From: Parvibaculum sp.
GTDB taxonomy: Bacteria; Pseudomonadota; Alphaproteobacteria; Parvibaculales; Parvibaculaceae
Assembly (NCBI GenBank): GCA_014359855.1
Contig: JACIYQ010000066.1
Coordinates: 1 to 20,483 of the forward strand
Length of the DNA: 20,483 bases
Reading direction: 5' to 3'
Under the pieces are notes generated by a model. It saw only the letters and a program-made list of their open reading frames with translations, ran no database searches and was not told the origin of the DNA. This document shows positions 1 to 7,374 of the stretch, one piece after another. The translations under genes were made by a program, and so were the position numbers. Each line of letters starts with the position of its first letter. Position 1 is the stretch's first letter.

Positions 1-795
1 GATGCGGAAAAGATCAAGGTGCATCTCGGCGACTCGGACGTGCTGCCGGGCGGCGCGGGCACGGGCGGATCGAAGGCCGTCTATATGGTGTCGGGCGCGA
101 TTTCAGATGCGGGCGACAAGCTGATCGACAAGGGCCGCGAAATCGCGGCGAACGAACTCGAAGCGGCAAAGGCCGACATCGAATATCGCGGCACGGAGGG
201 TGAGCCCGTCTTCGCGGTGGCGGGCACGGACAAGACGATCGACCTGTTCGCGGTGGCACGGCTGGCAGAGGGGCAGGCCGATCTCGGCGAACTCGCGGGC
301 GACGGTGAATATTCGCAGAAGGGCAACACGTTCCCGAACGGGGCGCATATCTGCGAGGTCGAGATCGATGCCGAGACCGGCGTCTATCGCATCACGCGCT
401 TCACGGCGGTGGACGATTTCGGACATATCCTCAATCCGATGCTCGTGGCGGGGCAGGTGCATGGCGGCATCGTGCAGGGGCTCGGTCAGGCGATGGGCGA
501 ACATGCCGTCTATGACGTGAATGGACAGCTCGTCACCGGCTCCTTCATGGATTACTGGATGCCGCGCGCAGGCGACTTCCCGGACTTCAATGTGAGCTAC
601 AACGAAATTCCGGCGCGTTCGAATGCGCTCGGCGTGAAGGGGGCGGGCGAGGCGGGGACCGTTGGTGCCCCGGCGGCGTTCATCAACGCCATGATCGACG
701 CGCTCGCGCCTTACGGCGTCGAGGAGATCGACATGCCGGTGACGCCGCTCAAGCTCTGGACCATCCTGCAGCGGGGACGGCAAGCGGCGGAGTGA
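1..795 (+). CDS. Xanthine dehydrogenase/CoxL-family molybdopterin-binding subunit, 3' part only
   Basis: The reading frame is open from the first base, so only the last 264 residues are present and the true start lies left of the window. The visible part is the C-terminal molybdopterin-binding domain of the molybdenum hydroxylase large subunit. It has a glycine-rich GGAGTGGSKA stretch near the left edge, the conserved block VDDFGHILNPMLVAGQVHGG in the middle, and GVKGAGEAGTVGAPAAFINA near the end. In this family the Glu of the GxGExG motif is the catalytic base next to the Mo centre. These enzymes hydroxylate heterocycles or aldehydes, or oxidise CO, in a complex with FAD and 2Fe-2S subunits that would be encoded outside the window. 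The active-site loop that separates true CO dehydrogenase from relatives is not visible, so the substrate stays open. Confidence 0.9.
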   Translation, partial: DAEKIKVHLGDSDVLPGGAGTGGSKAVYMVSGAISDAGDKLIDKGREIAANELEAAKADIEYRGTEGEPVFAVAGTDKTIDLFAVARLAEGQADLGELAGDGEYSQKGNTFPNGAHICEVEIDAETGVYRITRFTAVDDFGHILNPMLVAGQVHGGIVQGLGQAMGEHAVYDVNGQLVTGSFMDYWMPRAGDFPDFNVSYNEIPARSNALGVKGAGEAGTVGAPAAFINAMIDALAPYGVEEIDMPVTPLKLWTILQRGRQAAE

Positions 796-866
796 TGCCT
801 GTCAAACAGGTGCGGGCGTGTGAGACGGGGTTTCGAAAAATACCCACAAACTTCGTCCGGATTTGT

Positions 867-879
867 TGACATTTTGTCA
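867..879. promoter_or_regulatory. Palindrome TGACA-TTT-TGTCA upstream of the TetR gene
   Basis: A perfect inverted repeat of 5-bp arms with a 3-bp centre lies 21 bp before the TetR start. It overlaps a TTGACA hexamer (866-871) that could be a -35 box, although no good -10 follows. TetR-family repressors commonly bind such dyads in their own promoters, so this may be an autoregulatory site. The site is seen; its use is inferred. Confidence 0.4.
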
Positions 880-900
880 TTTTGATCTGAACCTCATGGC

Positions 901-1605
901 ATGACCAAGGAGGAAACGGGCTCCAGAACCCGAAAGACCGCTGAAGCGGCCGTTCTGGAACAAGAGGGAGAGGACACTGCCATGCTTGCCGTCGAGGGCG
1001 AGAAGGTGGGTGCCATCCCATTGAGCGGTGCGGCCCGGCGCAAGCGCGAGAGCCGCCGCAAGCTCATGGCGGCGGCGCGCAAGCTTTTCGTGGAGCGCGG
1101 CTATCATGAGACGCGTCCGCAGGACATTTCCAGGGAAGCGGGCGTCGGCCACGGCACTTTCTATCTGCATTTCGAAGACAAGTTGGACTGCTTCCTTGCC
1201 TTCACGGAAGAGGCGGCGGACGAGTTTCACGTGTTCGTGGAGACGCATCACGCCGTGGCCGGATCGCTGGAGGAGAGCATTCACGAACTCCTCACCGCAA
1301 TCTTCGAATATTCCGACGGGAATCCGGGCGTGCTCGCCGCGGCGCTCACGGATATCAGCGTTCTGTCGGCGGGCGATACGGGCCGCAGGGTGCCGGTCGA
1401 TCGCTGGGCGGAAGTCTGGGCCGACCTTCTCAACAAGTGGAAGGAAGCGGGCGAAGCCGCGCCCGATCTCGACGTGCGGCTGGTGGGGTATCTCATTGTC
1501 GGTGCGATCAAGCAGGGTGGCGCCTATGGCTACCGCCGCAAGCTCGACCGCGCGCGCATGATCGACGGCATGACGCACATATTCGTGCGTGCACTGAAAA
1601 AATAA
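901..1605 (+). CDS. TetR/AcrR-family transcriptional regulator
   Basis: This is a 234-residue protein with a typical TetR N-terminal helix-turn-helix: the block starting RKRESRRKLMAAARKLF, then a recognition region ISREAGVGHGTFYLHFEDK at about residues 79-97. The C-terminal two thirds is the variable ligand-binding and dimerisation domain. About 45 extra, poorly conserved residues precede the HTH, so translation might instead begin at the in-frame ATG at 982; 901 is kept because AAGGAGG-like bases and the palindrome lie around it. The gene follows the molybdenum hydroxylase on the same strand after about 100 bp and could regulate it or an export/catabolic function nearby. The ligand cannot be read from sequence. 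Confidence 0.9.
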   Translation: MTKEETGSRTRKTAEAAVLEQEGEDTAMLAVEGEKVGAIPLSGAARRKRESRRKLMAAARKLFVERGYHETRPQDISREAGVGHGTFYLHFEDKLDCFLAFTEEAADEFHVFVETHHAVAGSLEESIHELLTAIFEYSDGNPGVLAAALTDISVLSAGDTGRRVPVDRWAEVWADLLNKWKEAGEAAPDLDVRLVGYLIVGAIKQGGAYGYRRKLDRARMIDGMTHIFVRALKK

Positions 1606-1649
1606 GACCGACAAAAGGGCCGGAACAGGCCTCAGGGAGGAACGGGAAC

Positions 1650-1678
1650 GAAAGGCCGCCCTTCACGGGCGGCCTTTC
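1650..1678 (+). terminator. Rho-independent terminator after the TetR gene
   Basis: A perfect 12-bp stem (GAAAGGCCGCCC paired with GGGCGGCCTTTC) with a 5-nt loop lies 45 bp after the TetR stop codon, followed by a T-containing tract. It closes the TetR unit before the next gene. Confidence 0.85.
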
Positions 1679-1763
1679 TGCTTTGTCATGAAGCGGTGCT
1701 TGACGAGCGCGCGGGCGGATATAGGTATCCATGGGACAGGCGAAACGAGCGAGGAACGGAAAA

Positions 1764-2219
1764 ATGAAGAAAATCGCGAATCTGGCGCTCGGTATCATGC
1801 TCGGTGCGGTGAGCATGGCGGGAAATGCGCATGCCACCGCCGATATCGAAGACAGCGAGACGCTCATTCTTGCCTGTCAGTCGCTCCTCGACAACGGCGC
1901 GGCGGAGGGCAGCAAGGGCGCGGCCTGCAAGGACTTCGTGACCGGCCTCGTCCTCGCGCAAGAAGATGCGCTGACCATTGGCGAACCGTTCCGCGCGCAT
2001 CGCATGGGACCGAAGGAAGACCAGAACGCCTGCTTCGAGATGCCGGACAAGCTCAGCTATCGGGATTTTGCGCAGCAGGTCGTCAGCTATGCAGGTGACA
2101 ACCCGGACATGAGGTCGAGACCTGCCTACGAGCTCGCGGTGCGCGCACTTGAACGGAAATATCCCTGCGATCCGGAAGACCTGAAAGAGCTGCCGGGTGC
2201 CGACTCACCGGCGGAGTAG
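1764..2219 (+). CDS. Secreted Rap1a/Tai-like small protein (paralogue 1)
   Basis: The protein has 151 residues from the ATG at 1764, chosen because a GAGGAACGG ribosome-binding region precedes it and a clean signal peptide begins there (MKKIANLALGIMLGAVS, cleavage after AHA at about residue 24). An upstream in-frame ATG at 1731 would spoil the signal. The mature part holds four spaced cysteines (LACQSLL, AACKDF, ACFEMP, YPCDPE) and the signature MPDKLSYRDFAQQVV, which resembles the Rap1a/Tai family, small periplasmic proteins first known as immunity proteins to type VI amidase effectors. No Tae-type effector is visible nearby, so an immunity role is not supported here. A clear paralogue lies at 5131-5553. 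Confidence 0.75.
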   Translation: MKKIANLALGIMLGAVSMAGNAHATADIEDSETLILACQSLLDNGAAEGSKGAACKDFVTGLVLAQEDALTIGEPFRAHRMGPKEDQNACFEMPDKLSYRDFAQQVVSYAGDNPDMRSRPAYELAVRALERKYPCDPEDLKELPGADSPAE

Positions 2220-2220
2220 G

Positions 2221-3582
2221 TCAGGCGTTTCTCAGATACCAGTCGACATCGACATCGCTCACGCAGGCAAAAAAGCGGTCGCATTCCGCTTCCTTGATGG
2301 TGAGGAAGATGTTCGTGAAACCGGCGCCGAGTCTCTCGGGGAGGAAGGAAGAGGCGCGGGCGGTTTCGAGCGCTTTCCACCAGTTGAGAGGCAGGGTCGC
2401 CTCCCTGTCACCATAGCCGTCGCCGATGACGGGTTCGCTCGGCTGGATCTTCTTCTCGATTCCTTCGGCGATGCCGGCAAGCACGGTTGCCAGAGCGACA
2501 TAGGGATTGGCGTCCGCCCCGCAGACGCGATGTTCGAGGTGGCGCGTTTCCGGCCGGCCGGCGGTGACGCGGAGCGGCACGGAACGATTGTCCACGGCCC
2601 AGGCGGGCGCGAGCGGTGCGTAGGAATTCTTGCGGAAGCGCCGGAAGGAATTCGCGTTGGGTGCGAAGATCGCCATGCTGTCGGCCATGGTGGCTTCGAG
2701 GCCGCCGATCGCATGCGCGAGATGCGGCGTGAGCGGGCCTTCGCCCGCGAACAGGTTTGGGGACTTGCCGTCGGCTAACGAGACATGAACGTGCATGCCG
2801 CTGCCCGATGTCTCCGCATAGGGCTTCGCCATGAAGGTTGCGGTGAGGCCATGTCTTGCGGCGACACCTTTCACAAGGCGCTTGTAAAGGATCGCGTCGT
2901 CGGCCGCGCGCATCGCGTCGTCGCGATGTTCGAGCACGATCTCGAACTGGCCCGGCGCATATTCGGAAATCAGCGTTCGCGCGGGGAGGCCCATCTTCTT
3001 CGCACCGTCGAAGACCTCGTTCAGGAAGGGCGAAAAATCCTCCAGGTCCTGCATGAGATAGGCCTGGAGATGCGCGGGCGCGAAACCGTTCGGCGCGGCG
3101 GGCGGGACGATGCGGCCTTTCGCGGCTGCCTCGCGGTCGACGAGATAGAATTCGAGTTCGATGGCGACGACCGGCTTGAGGCCCATCGCTTCCAGCGACG
3201 CCACCGTGCGGGCAAGCGCGTGGCGCGGATCGGCGGGTGTCGGCGAACCGTCGCGCTCGAAGGATTCGAGAATGACCTGCGCCGTCGGCACATCGTGCCA
3301 CGGGGCGTGCGTCAGCGTGCCCGCGACGGGGAAACAGGGGCGATCGCTGTCGCCTTCCTCCCAGACGAGACCCGTTTCGAGGACGTCGGCGCCCAGCATG
3401 TCGAGCGACTGGATGGAGCAGGGAAGGGGACGGCCGTCGCGATAGGCCGTCGCGATTTCTTCGGGCCGCAGCACCTTGCCGCGCGCGACGCCGGAGGGAT
3501 CGGTCAGGAAGGCCTGAATCTGTACTATTTCGGGGTTGGCGGCGAGAAAATCGGTCGCTTCCTTTTGCGTTGCGCGCGTCAT
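2221..3582 (-). CDS. Glutamine synthetase family protein (gamma-glutamyl-amine ligase type)
   Basis: The protein has 453 residues from the ATG at 3582. That start follows the aminotransferase stop by 2 nt and has a GAGG ribosome site inside the end of that gene. The catalytic fold is complete: metal ligands in IELEFYLVD (E142, E144), EYAPGQFEIVLEH (E207, E214), GSGMHVHVSL (H264, H266), and the ATP/substrate arginines in NRSVPLRVT and RHLEHRVCGADANPY. Family members that are not true GlnA join glutamate to amines such as putrescine or ethanolamine. Pairing with an aminotransferase and the absence of the GlnA adenylylation-site motif favour amine catabolism over ammonia assimilation. The substrate is inferred only. 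It is translationally coupled to the upstream aminotransferase. Confidence 0.88.
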   Translation of the reverse strand: MTRATQKEATDFLAANPEIVQIQAFLTDPSGVARGKVLRPEEIATAYRDGRPLPCSIQSLDMLGADVLETGLVWEEGDSDRPCFPVAGTLTHAPWHDVPTAQVILESFERDGSPTPADPRHALARTVASLEAMGLKPVVAIELEFYLVDREAAAKGRIVPPAAPNGFAPAHLQAYLMQDLEDFSPFLNEVFDGAKKMGLPARTLISEYAPGQFEIVLEHRDDAMRAADDAILYKRLVKGVAARHGLTATFMAKPYAETSGSGMHVHVSLADGKSPNLFAGEGPLTPHLAHAIGGLEATMADSMAIFAPNANSFRRFRKNSYAPLAPAWAVDNRSVPLRVTAGRPETRHLEHRVCGADANPYVALATVLAGIAEGIEKKIQPSEPVIGDGYGDREATLPLNWWKALETARASSFLPERLGAGFTNIFLTIKEAECDRFFACVSDVDVDWYLRNA

Positions 3583-3584
3583 CG

Positions 3585-4955
3585 TCAGACCTCGGCCCTG
3601 CCGCACAGCGCCGACAAGGCTTCGCCAAAGCGGGAGACGAGTCTTTCGACATCCGCTTGCGTTGTCGCCGGCGCGACGAGGGTCATGTTGTGGAACGGCG
3701 TGACCAGCACATTCCGGTTCAGAAGAAAGAGATGGATGGCGCGCTCGACCGTGTGGTCGATGGCGGCGGATGCTTCGGCACCGTTTTCGAGCGGGCGGGA
3801 CGAGAAGACGAGTTCGGCGCGGGCACCGATCTGCGTCACCGTCCAGGGAAGATCATGACGCGAGACTTCGCCGCGGAGGCCGCTCGCGAGTTTCTCCGCG
3901 AGAGCGGTCATGTGCGCATAGTTCCCAGGCGTCATGACTTCTTCAAGGCAGGCCCGCATGGCGGCGAGCGCCAGCATGTTGCCCGAAAGCGTCGTGCCGA
4001 TGCCGGAGTAACCGGGCTCCTTCGTTTCGAGGACGCGGCGCATATCCGCTTCGACCTTCGCGGTGAAACCGAAAACGGCGGCAGGAAGGCCGCCCGCGAC
4101 GGGTTTCCCGAGGACGAAGAAATCCGGCTCGAGCCCATGCGCGCGGGTGAAGCCGCCCGGACCCGTCGAGATGGTGTGGGTTTCGTCGATGCAGACCAGC
4201 GTGCCATGGCGGCGCGCGGCTGCGAGGAGGCCTTCGATGTACCCCTCCTTCGGCAACACCATGGCGGTGTTGGTGAGGGCCGGTTCGGTGAGGATGAGCG
4301 CGACGTCCTCCTTCGCGAGAGCGGCTTCGATGGCTTCCAGATCGTTGAAGGGGAGGGCGACGGTGTTCTCGGCGATATCGACAACCTGACCGAGAAGGCT
4401 CGGCTTCATCTTCGTCACCGTGCCGTCGAGCTTCACGAAGGCGTCTTCCACCTGGCCGTGATAGCAGCCGTCGAAGACGAGCACCTTCCGGCGTCCGGTG
4501 AGCGCGCGCGCCCAGCGGACGACGGCGCGGTTCGCGTCGCTTGCCGTGGCGGTGACCTGCCAGAAGGGAAGGCCGAAGCGGTCGGACAGGAGCTGGCCAA
4601 CGCGGGCCGTGAGCGCGGAAGGCAACATGGCGGTGAGGCCGTTCGCCGCCTGCTCCGCGATCGCTTTCGCCACGGGGGCCGGCGAATGACCGAACATGGC
4701 GCCCGTGTCGCCGAGGCAGAAATCCGAATAGGCGTGGCCGTCGATGTCTGTAACAGTCGAACCGGATGCCGACTGCACGAAGAGGGGGAAGGGGGTTTCC
4801 CAGTCGAGCATCCAATGAAGCGGGACCCCGCCGGGGAAGTGTTTTCCGGCTTCCGCCGCCAACTGCCGCGAGCGGGGATGGAGCGCGGCAAAGCGCTCCC
4901 GTTCCGAAGCCGTGAGGGCTTCGGCGCGTTGCCGGATGTCGGACGGCATGGACAT
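3585..4955 (-). CDS. Class III PLP-dependent aminotransferase (HemL-like fold)
   Basis: The protein has 456 residues from the ATG at 4955, preceded by GGAG at 7 nt; a longer open frame to 5084 has no homologous-looking sequence. Key PLP residues are present: TASDAN in place of the usual NSGTEA phosphate-binding motif, YHG at 165-167, the pyridine-nitrogen Asp in CIDETHT (D257), and the Schiff-base lysine in FVLGKPVAGG (K284). The sequence resembles glutamate-1-semialdehyde aminomutase relatives, but the pairing with a gamma-glutamyl ligase suggests an omega-amino acid or amine transaminase in a catabolic pathway. It is the first gene of a two-gene minus-strand operon. Its promoter must lie in the roughly 175-bp gap shared with the divergent Rap1a-like gene; no clear hexamers were seen. 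Confidence 0.88.
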   Translation of the reverse strand: MSMPSDIRQRAEALTASERERFAALHPRSRQLAAEAGKHFPGGVPLHWMLDWETPFPLFVQSASGSTVTDIDGHAYSDFCLGDTGAMFGHSPAPVAKAIAEQAANGLTAMLPSALTARVGQLLSDRFGLPFWQVTATASDANRAVVRWARALTGRRKVLVFDGCYHGQVEDAFVKLDGTVTKMKPSLLGQVVDIAENTVALPFNDLEAIEAALAKEDVALILTEPALTNTAMVLPKEGYIEGLLAAARRHGTLVCIDETHTISTGPGGFTRAHGLEPDFFVLGKPVAGGLPAAVFGFTAKVEADMRRVLETKEPGYSGIGTTLSGNMLALAAMRACLEEVMTPGNYAHMTALAEKLASGLRGEVSRHDLPWTVTQIGARAELVFSSRPLENGAEASAAIDHTVERAIHLFLLNRNVLVTPFHNMTLVAPATTQADVERLVSRFGEALSALCGRAEV

Positions 4956-5130
4956 GTGAGCGCTCCAGGCGGGACAGACCCGATTTCTTACCCGATGGAT
5001 GCCGCGGCGCCTAGAGGTCATGCCCCTGCGCTCAAAGGACGCGCGGCAGGGCGGCCGGTTTCGGCTCGTTTGCGATCCGTGCAAGGATTGCAGAGAATAA
5101 AGAGGTCAACAAGAAGAGGAGGAACCCGAC

Positions 5131-5553
5131 ATGAGGATCACCCGTCTTGCTGCTGCCGTGCTGATCGCGGCTGCCATTCCCGCAGGTGCCGCCTTCGCCC
5201 AGATGCCGAGGGTTACGACCGGTGCGGAGCTTGTTTCGGCTTGCACCGTGGCGCTCGACGCCAACAGCTCCGCCGGCGACCGGATCGCACGTGCGTCCTG
5301 CAATCAGTTCCTTGCGGGACTGGTCGCGGGCGTCTATGCCTCCGTGGATAAGGGGGCGCCGATGGTTGCACGGCGCCTTGGGCCAACCATGGACGAGGAA
5401 GTCTGCTTCCGGCTGCCGGATACGCTTTCCTACGAGACATTCGCGAAACAGGTGACCGATTTCGCGCCCGAGCACCCCGAGCTTTACGACCGTCCTGCCT
5501 TCGAGATGGGTGCGCGAACGCTTGCGGCGAATTATCCCTGCCCGGAGGAGTGA
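5131..5553 (+). CDS. Secreted Rap1a/Tai-like small protein (paralogue 2)
   Basis: The protein has 140 residues and starts at 5131 behind a strong AGGAGG site. Its signal peptide is MRITRLAAAVLIAAAIPAG with cleavage after AFA (about residue 23), so it is exported. The mature part carries the same four-cysteine layout as the protein at 1764-2219 (SACTVAL, ASCNQFLAGL, VCFRLPDTLSYETFAKQV, YPCPEE), so the two are paralogues and the cysteines probably form two disulfides. They lie on either side of the aminotransferase/ligase operon. The Rap1a/Tai family assignment rests on the motif pattern, not on a search. Confidence 0.78.
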   Translation: MRITRLAAAVLIAAAIPAGAAFAQMPRVTTGAELVSACTVALDANSSAGDRIARASCNQFLAGLVAGVYASVDKGAPMVARRLGPTMDEEVCFRLPDTLSYETFAKQVTDFAPEHPELYDRPAFEMGARTLAANYPCPEE

Positions 5554-5576
5554 GCCGCACGACAACCGGCGAAGAG

Positions 5577-5610
5577 GCCGTCTCGCTAGCGAGGCGGCTT
5601 TTTTATTTTT
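5577..5610 (+). terminator. Rho-independent terminator after the second Rap1a-like gene
   Basis: A 10-bp GC-rich stem (GCCGTCTCGC with GCGAGGCGGC, one G-T pair) is followed at once by a T-rich run (TTTTTTATTTTT), 23 bp after the stop codon. It is a textbook intrinsic terminator. Confidence 0.88.
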
Positions 5611-5626
5611 GGAAAGAAGCTGGAGA

Positions 5627-5671
5627 TGGTGCCCCCGGCAGGATTCGAACCCGCGACCCCCTGATTACAAA
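5627..5671 (-). pseudogene. 3' half of host tRNA-Thr(UGU), cut by the island
   Basis: Read on the minus strand this is TTTGTAATCAGGGGGTCGCG, then the T-loop TTCGAAT and the acceptor strand CGGGGGC followed by A and encoded CCA: anticodon loop, 3' anticodon stem, variable loop, T-arm and acceptor 3' strand of a tRNA. The bases 5' of the loop do not pair with it. The missing 5' half is at 19343-19382. Joined, the halves give acceptor (GCCCTTG/CGGGGGC, two G-T pairs), D-arm, a perfect CCTGA/TCAGG anticodon stem, loop TTTGTAA with anticodon TGT, and T-stem, so this is tRNA-Thr(UGU). Confidence 0.9.
5663..5671. other. attL core, GATTACAAA
   Basis: This is the left copy of the 9-bp direct repeat shared with 19343-19351. 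Sequence to its left continues the host tRNA-Thr; sequence to its right is unrelated. The core is the anticodon loop plus two bases of the 3' anticodon stem, a favoured crossover site for tyrosine integrases. Confidence 0.85.
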
Positions 5672-5815
5672 ATGGGCGAACCTCGGGCGACCGACAGCGC
5701 ATTATCGGAGATTATTGGTTCGCGAACAAGGTCTTACACGACATCGTAGGTCAACGTGCGGTGATCCTCGGCGATCACCGTGCGGTGCTCAACCCGGTGC
5801 TCGGAGAAAGACCTC
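5672..5815. promoter_or_regulatory. Left-end region with candidate integrase/excisionase arm sites
   Basis: This short gap before the integrase is rich in repeats: inverted arms GCGAACC (5676-5682) and GGTTCGC (5717-5723), the palindrome GTTCGCGAAC (5718-5727), a hairpin GGTGATC-N6-GATCACC (5760-5779), and a direct repeat CGTGCGGTG at 5755-5763 and 5779-5787. Such clusters next to an attachment site often bind integrase and excisionase. The repeats are seen; the binding role is inferred. The integrase promoter should also be here, but no convincing hexamers stand out. Confidence 0.5.
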
Positions 5816-6943
5816 ATGGCCGTCGTGAACCTCACCGAAGCTCGCATCCGCGAGCTTCCCCTCAATTCTGGGATTTGGCGTGACGAGCAGGTCAAGGGCC
5901 TGATGCTCGTCTGCCACGCCACCACCAAGACCTTCGCCGTGCAGGGCGACGTTCGCAGGAACGGACGCCATGTGCGGACCGTGCGGGTCAAGATCGACCG
6001 GGCGGACCGGATAGGCCTGCGCGAGGCCCGGAACCGGGCCAAGGCGATCATGAGCCAGATACAGTCGGGCATCGACCCGACCGCGCGACCGGAGGAGACC
6101 GGCATCACCGTGACGCAGGCGCTCGAGGCGCACCTCGGCGAGAAGCCGTTCCGCGAGGCGACGACCGAGAGCTACCGCTACAACGTCGATCACTATTTGA
6201 CCCGCATCAGGAACCGGGCCGTGGCCGACCTTTCTCGCTCGGAGGTTCGGGACATTTACGAGCGCCTGCGGACCTCGAAGGGCCAGACGGTCGCGATCTG
6301 CGTGATGCGGACCCTGCGTGCGGTCATCAACACGGCGATGCGCCTGGACGAGACGATCCCCGCCAACCCGGTGGCGGCGATCCGCCTGCCGACGCCGAAG
6401 CGGCGCGAGGTCGATGCGATCGACCTTGCCGCTTGGTGGGCTGCGACCGAGACGCTGAGCCCGATCCGGCGCGACCTGCACCGCGCCTTCATGCTGACCG
6501 GCGCGCGGCGCTCGTCGCTCCTGCAGGTACGCCGGGAGGACGTGGACTTCGAGCGGGGCGTGATCGTCTTCAAGCACATGAAGACCAGCGACCAGGCGAT
6601 GATGTTTCCGATGGGGACTTACCTCAGGGACATGCTGAAGGCTCGGCTTGAGACGGACGCGCCTCTGAACAGCGAGTGGCTGTGGCCGTCGCCGACCAGC
6701 GGGAGCGGCAGGGTCGAGGAGCCGAAGGAGCCGCGACGGGACTTGCAGAGCCCGCACGAATACCGGCACCTTGCCCGCACCATGTTCATCGCGGCCGGCG
6801 TGCCCTACGCCGAGAGCGCCTTGTTGCTCGGGCAGAAGCTGCCCGGCGCGTCGGGCGGATACGTCCATGCCGAGCATCTCGTCGAGCACCTGCGGCCTTA
6901 TGCCCAGGCGCTTGAGACGAAGGTCATGGCCGCTCGAAAATGA
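5816..6943 (+). CDS. Tyrosine-type site-specific integrase
   Basis: The protein has 375 residues from the ATG at 5816, which has GGAG 9 nt upstream. N-terminal arm-binding and core-binding regions are followed by a catalytic domain with R231 in TGARRSSLL, K256 in FKHMKTSD, H314-E-Y-R317 in SPHEYRHLARTMF and the nucleophile Y349 in ASGGYVHAEH. The usual second histidine of the LGH motif reads LLLGQK, with Gln340 instead. Overall layout resembles the P4-type integrases of tRNA-targeted islands. It lies just inside attL and presumably recombines the anticodon-loop core of tRNA-Thr with the island's attP. It probably starts the leftmost operon and is followed by a hairpin at 6949-6978. Confidence 0.93.
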   Translation: MAVVNLTEARIRELPLNSGIWRDEQVKGLMLVCHATTKTFAVQGDVRRNGRHVRTVRVKIDRADRIGLREARNRAKAIMSQIQSGIDPTARPEETGITVTQALEAHLGEKPFREATTESYRYNVDHYLTRIRNRAVADLSRSEVRDIYERLRTSKGQTVAICVMRTLRAVINTAMRLDETIPANPVAAIRLPTPKRREVDAIDLAAWWAATETLSPIRRDLHRAFMLTGARRSSLLQVRREDVDFERGVIVFKHMKTSDQAMMFPMGTYLRDMLKARLETDAPLNSEWLWPSPTSGSGRVEEPKEPRRDLQSPHEYRHLARTMFIAAGVPYAESALLLGQKLPGASGGYVHAEHLVEHLRPYAQALETKVMAARK

Positions 6944-6948
6944 GTATT

Positions 6949-6978
6949 GCAACCGGGGCGGTTTTCCGCCTTGGTTGC
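6949..6978 (+). terminator. Hairpin after the integrase gene
   Basis: GCAACC pairs with GGTTGC around an inner stem GGCGG-TTTT-CCGCC, starting 5 bp after the integrase stop. There is no T-run behind it, so it may be a weak or Rho-assisted terminator. The remaining gap to 7134 holds no gene that I can support. Confidence 0.5.
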
Positions 6979-7134
6979 CGTGCGCGCGACGGGGACGCCT
7001 TCTGAAGGCTTCGCGCATCGGCAGGTGACTGGGCCGACCCCATCCAGTGAGCAAGCAAGCGAGAGAGCCGGTCACACATTCCCATCAATCTCGCCGGCGT
7101 CTTCGCGCGCCGATGCTTACTGGAGGTGTGTCCC

Positions 7135-7374
7135 ATGACGGACATCACGATCGATCTTGTCGAGGACGCGCTGCGTCGCGTCCTCGATGCCCACAGCCGC
7201 TCTCCCTGGCACGACACGGAGTCGGCCGCTGCCTATATCGGCTGCGAGCCGGGAACGCTGAAGACCTGGCGCACGCGAGGCGAAGGGCCGCGCTATCATC
7301 TCATCAACAACAAGTCGGTTCGCTATCACACCTCGGACCTCGACGCGTTCATTCGTGGGGAGGCCAACCGATGA
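7135..7374 (+). CDS. Excisionase/AlpA-like small HTH DNA-binding protein
   Basis: The protein has 79 residues from the ATG at 7135, preceded by GGAGGTG (7122-7128). The stretch WHDTESAAAYIGCEPGTLKT followed by WRTRGEGP and RYHTSDLDAFI matches the MerR-like winged-helix fold of phage excisionases and AlpA regulators: a helix-turn-helix, a wing, then the typical D-hh-x-aromatic end. Such proteins bend DNA at attachment sites or switch on excision and replication genes. Its stop overlaps the start of the primase gene (ATGA), so the two are translationally coupled, placing it in the replication operon. Confidence 0.8.
   Translation: MTDITIDLVEDALRRVLDAHSRSPWHDTESAAAYIGCEPGTLKTWRTRGEGPRYHLINNKSVRYHTSDLDAFIRGEANR

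Noticed and set aside
877..1614. Minus-strand open frame opposite the TetR gene
   Set aside because: The TetR helix-turn-helix on the plus strand is unmistakable and is followed by a plus-strand terminator.
3570..5351. Long plus-strand open frame of 593 codons
   Set aside because: It lies antisense to the aminotransferase, reads as arginine/glycine/histidine-rich sequence without motifs, and is explained by the GC-rich codon bias of the real gene on the other strand.
5789..7075. Minus-strand open frame of 428 codons across the integrase
   Set aside because: Antisense to the integrase, whose catalytic residues are all in the plus frame; the composition is arginine/proline-rich noise.
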